Positions 61,835 to 64,000 of a stretch of DNA of 64,000 bases are shown here, piece after piece. This DNA is from Gracilimonas sp040904925 (GTDB lineage Bacteria; Bacteroidota; Rhodothermia; Balneolales; Balneolaceae). The first letter of the stretch is position 1, and each line of letters begins with the position of its first letter. The position numbers and the translations under genes were made by a program. The stretch spans positions 24,603-88,602 of the forward strand of contig JBBDSP010000024.1 of assembly GCA_040904925.1 (NCBI GenBank). The letters are read 5' to 3'. The notes under the pieces are model-generated. The model made no database searches. It was not told the origin of the DNA and saw only the letters and a list, made by a program, of their open reading frames with translations.

Positions 61835-63130
61835 ATGATCTCTCGCTATTCCCGTAAAGAAATGTCTGACCTATGGACCGATGAACAGCAATTTCAAGCT
61901 TGGCTCGATGTCGAACTGGCTGCATGCTGGGCCTGGGCCAAACTCGGTAAAATACCCATGGAGGATGTGGACAAGCTCTACGAGAATGCTGGATTTGATG
62001 TAGACAGAATCAAAGAGATCGAAGCTGAAACCCGCCACGATGTGGTTGCCTTTACCCGTGCCGTTTCCGAAACGCTGGGCGATGAAAAAAAATGGGTGCA
62101 TTACGGACTTACTTCCACCGATGTGGTGGATACCGCCTGGGGAGTTCGTCTAAAAAAAGCCAACGCCATTTTACTTGAAGGCCTTGAACGTATCGTTGAT
62201 GTGCTGGCCGAAAAAGCCAAAGCTCACAAGTACACGGTGATGATGGGCCGCACCCACGGCATCCATGCTGAGCCGACCACCTTCGGATTAAAATGCGCCC
62301 TCTGGTATGCCGAGATGAACCGGAATCTGGAGCGATTTAAAAAAGCCGCTGATGATGTAGAATTTGGAAAACTCTCCGGTTCGGTTGGAACCTTTGCCAA
62401 CATCCCGCCGGAAGTGGAAGAATATACCTGCGAGAAATTAGGATTGAGTCCGGCGCCTATTTCCACTCAAACCTTACAGCGCGACCGTCATGCTTACTAC
62501 CTATCTACACTGGCCCTGATCGGTTCAACGATGGAAAAGATGGCGGTGGAAGTTCGACACCTGCAACGCAGTGAATTGCGGGAAGCCGAGGAGGCTTTCC
62601 GAAAAGGGCAGAAGGGATCATCCTCCATGCCGCATAAGCGAAACCCGATCAGTTCCGAAAATATCTCCGGTTGTGCCCGGGTACTTCGCGGCTATATGGT
62701 CACGGCGTTTGAGAACATTCCATTGTGGCATGAACGGGATATCTCGCACTCTTCCGCCGAACGAATTATCCTGCCCGATGCCACCACTTTACTTGATTAC
62801 ATGCTGAACCGCTTCGCCGGTGTGATCGAAAACCTGGTGGTATTCGAGGACAACATGGAAGCCAACATCTGGAAAACTCAGGGATTGGTTTTCTCCCAGC
62901 GACTCCTCCACAAACTCATCGACAAAGGCATGCCTCGCGAGCAAGCCTACGATACTGTTCAGCCGCTCGCCATGAAATCCTGGGAATCTCAAACGCTGTT
63001 CAAGCCCATCGTGGAAGGTGATGGAACCATCACGGAAGCCTTAACTCAAGAAGAAATCGACGACGCTTTCGACCTCAACCACCACACCCGAAATGTGGAT
63101 GTGATCTTTAAGAGAGTTGGACTGGAGTGA
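61835..63130 (+). CDS. purB: Adenylosuccinate lyase
   Basis: A 431-residue enzyme of purine synthesis. The ATG at 61835 gives MISRYSRKEMSDLWTDEQQF, like other PurB starts; a longer frame from TTG at 61802 adds 11 non-conserved residues. HYGLTSTDVVDTAWGVRL, MMGRTHGIHAEPTTFGLK and the signature GSSSMPHKRNPISSENISGC with the flexible catalytic loop are all present. Confidence 0.97.
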   Translation: MISRYSRKEMSDLWTDEQQFQAWLDVELAACWAWAKLGKIPMEDVDKLYENAGFDVDRIKEIEAETRHDVVAFTRAVSETLGDEKKWVHYGLTSTDVVDTAWGVRLKKANAILLEGLERIVDVLAEKAKAHKYTVMMGRTHGIHAEPTTFGLKCALWYAEMNRNLERFKKAADDVEFGKLSGSVGTFANIPPEVEEYTCEKLGLSPAPISTQTLQRDRHAYYLSTLALIGSTMEKMAVEVRHLQRSELREAEEAFRKGQKGSSSMPHKRNPISSENISGCARVLRGYMVTAFENIPLWHERDISHSSAERIILPDATTLLDYMLNRFAGVIENLVVFEDNMEANIWKTQGLVFSQRLLHKLIDKGMPREQAYDTVQPLAMKSWESQTLFKPIVEGDGTITEALTQEEIDDAFDLNHHTRNVDVIFKRVGLE

Positions 63131-63402
63131 GGAGAGTTTTGAGTTTCACTTTCGGTCTGACGGCTCCAAGCCCGACTGACCGATTGGTGGATTAATTGAC
63201 AAAAATCGCCTCTATTGGGTCATGGTGATCCCGATCTGTCGCGACTAAGTATCTTCACGGGTTTATATCGTTTGCTCAGTGTAGAAATTCCCAACTTGGT
63301 CGCTGGGAATGAGTTAAACCTTTTTTCCAATTCATCTGTGCTTTCCCTATAATCCGTTGTTATTCAACTAACTTATAAATGAAGATCAGATCATAGTTCT
63401 AT

Positions 63403-64000
63403 ATGGCATTATTCCAGCATTCGGTACTGAATAAATATTTATCGGGGATTGACGAAAAACAGGTGGATGAAGCCTGGGAAGCTTTTACCGCGCATTTCCA
63501 TAATCCCGAAGTGCAGGAAAACATCCGCAAGGCAAAAGAGGAATCCTATCAGGAAGGATTTCTGGATGATATGTTTGTAAAGGTGCTGGGTTATACCAAA
63601 AGTCCCGCTCCGAATTATAACCTGGTGGTGGAGCAAAAAAATCTAAACGATTCCAAAAAGGCAGACGGAGCTTTATTAGACGGTGATAAAATCCGCGGGG
63701 TGATTGAGCTGAAAGGCACCGAAACCACCGATCTCTCCAAAGTGGAATCGCAGGCGTTTGGCTATAAGAACAAACAGCCGGATGCCCTCTACGTCATCAT
63801 CTCCAACTTCGAGAAGCTGCGGTTTTATATCGACAACGCCGTGGACTTCCTCGAGTTCAATCTCTTTCAGCTCACCAAAAAAGAATTCAAGGTGCTGTGG
63901 CTGTGTCTCGGCTTTCCCAATTTTGTCAAGGGATTGCCGAAGAAGATCAAAGACGCCTCGCTGACCGAAGAGGAGAACGTCACCAAAAAGCTGTACAAGG
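63403..64000 (+). CDS. Type IIG restriction-modification enzyme, N-terminal part (runs off right edge)
   Basis: The frame opens at ATG 63403 and continues beyond the window (199 codons seen). FTAHFHNPEVQENIRKAKEE begins the family N-terminus. The PD-(D/E)xK nuclease core is in ADGALLDGDKIRGVIELKG with the Asp and Glu-x-Lys. QAFGYKNKQPDALYVIISNF and LRFYIDNAVDFLEFNLFQLT follow, as in large class I methyltransferase-nuclease fusions. The methyltransferase and specificity parts should lie to the right. A second modification system besides the island at 20733-25962. Confidence 0.85.
   Translation, partial: MALFQHSVLNKYLSGIDEKQVDEAWEAFTAHFHNPEVQENIRKAKEESYQEGFLDDMFVKVLGYTKSPAPNYNLVVEQKNLNDSKKADGALLDGDKIRGVIELKGTETTDLSKVESQAFGYKNKQPDALYVIISNFEKLRFYIDNAVDFLEFNLFQLTKKEFKVLWLCLGFPNFVKGLPKKIKDASLTEEENVTKKLYK

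Noticed and set aside
1..64000. CRISPR array, tRNA or rRNA genes
   Set aside because: No regularly spaced repeats and no cloverleaf or rRNA-like stretch were noticed on reading.

Overview
The window looks like a chromosomal segment of a marine Bacteroidota-type bacterium, most probably Balneolota (Gracilimonas/Balneola-like) or a close relative of Rhodothermota. Grounds: a C-terminal type IX secretion sorting domain of the NPFNPTT type at 10981-15981, Bacteroidota-like -7 promoter motifs (TAnnTTTG) placed directly before genes, weak Shine-Dalgarno sequences, and many family members typical of that lineage. The assignment is by inference; no rRNA gene is present to confirm it.

Layout. (1) 1-8237, minus strand: a chaperone-usher-like surface fibre locus with four secreted DUF4402-type subunits, a PapD-like chaperone and a large usher-like outer membrane protein that runs off the left edge. 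It is split by mobile DNA at 4569-6561: an IS110 transposase with a structured upstream region (candidate bridge RNA), a small GIY-YIG nuclease gene, and two copies of an approximately 170-bp repeat. (2) 8403-15981, minus strand: three short-leader pilin-like membrane proteins and a 1666-residue secreted protein with Ig-like repeats and a T9SS tail. (3) 16180-19294: dTDP-L-rhamnose operon (rfbA-D-C-B). (4) 19375-20736: EVE-domain protein and alpha/beta hydrolase. (5) 20733-25962: an AT-rich accessory island with an RHH-type putative DNA reader/regulator (divergent, with a 10-bp-arm palindromic operator), a DNA methyltransferase, a protein carrying two GHKL ATPase modules, and a receiver-domain protein. 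I think this is an uncharacterised phage-defence or epigenetic conflict system and the best candidate for a new system here. (6) 25977-42032: housekeeping genes: rmuC, mtgA, a hybrid GAF/PAS sensor kinase, rluA-type synthase, uvrC, ECF sigma and putative anti-sigma, parAB, DUF5683, LOG family, TPR, transketolase, SpoIIE phosphatase. (7) 42153-46507: SPOR lipoprotein, then deoC with two aldehyde dehydrogenase genes that together look like a split ALDH16, with a RAYT transposase gene inserted between deoC and the dehydrogenases. (8) 46712-52991: a monovalent-cation transport cluster (NhaP2-like antiporter, two PII-like proteins, two DUF1538 membrane proteins, KefB-like antiporter); the KefB gene is bracketed by direct repeats that include a remnant of the neighbouring peptidase gene. 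(9) 53230-63130: S9 peptidase, DUF427, TspO, a tiny membrane protein, ssb, CNNM/CBS protein, murB, M48 lipoprotein, purB. (10) 63403-end: the N-terminal part of a type IIG restriction-modification enzyme.

The left quarter of the window is therefore mainly cell-surface assembly, with the rhamnose operon perhaps supplying glycan for it. The middle holds the accessory defence island set into core genes at a sharp boundary (convergent stops sharing TTAA). The right half is core metabolism and ion homeostasis with a second restriction system at the edge. No tRNA, rRNA or CRISPR array was seen.
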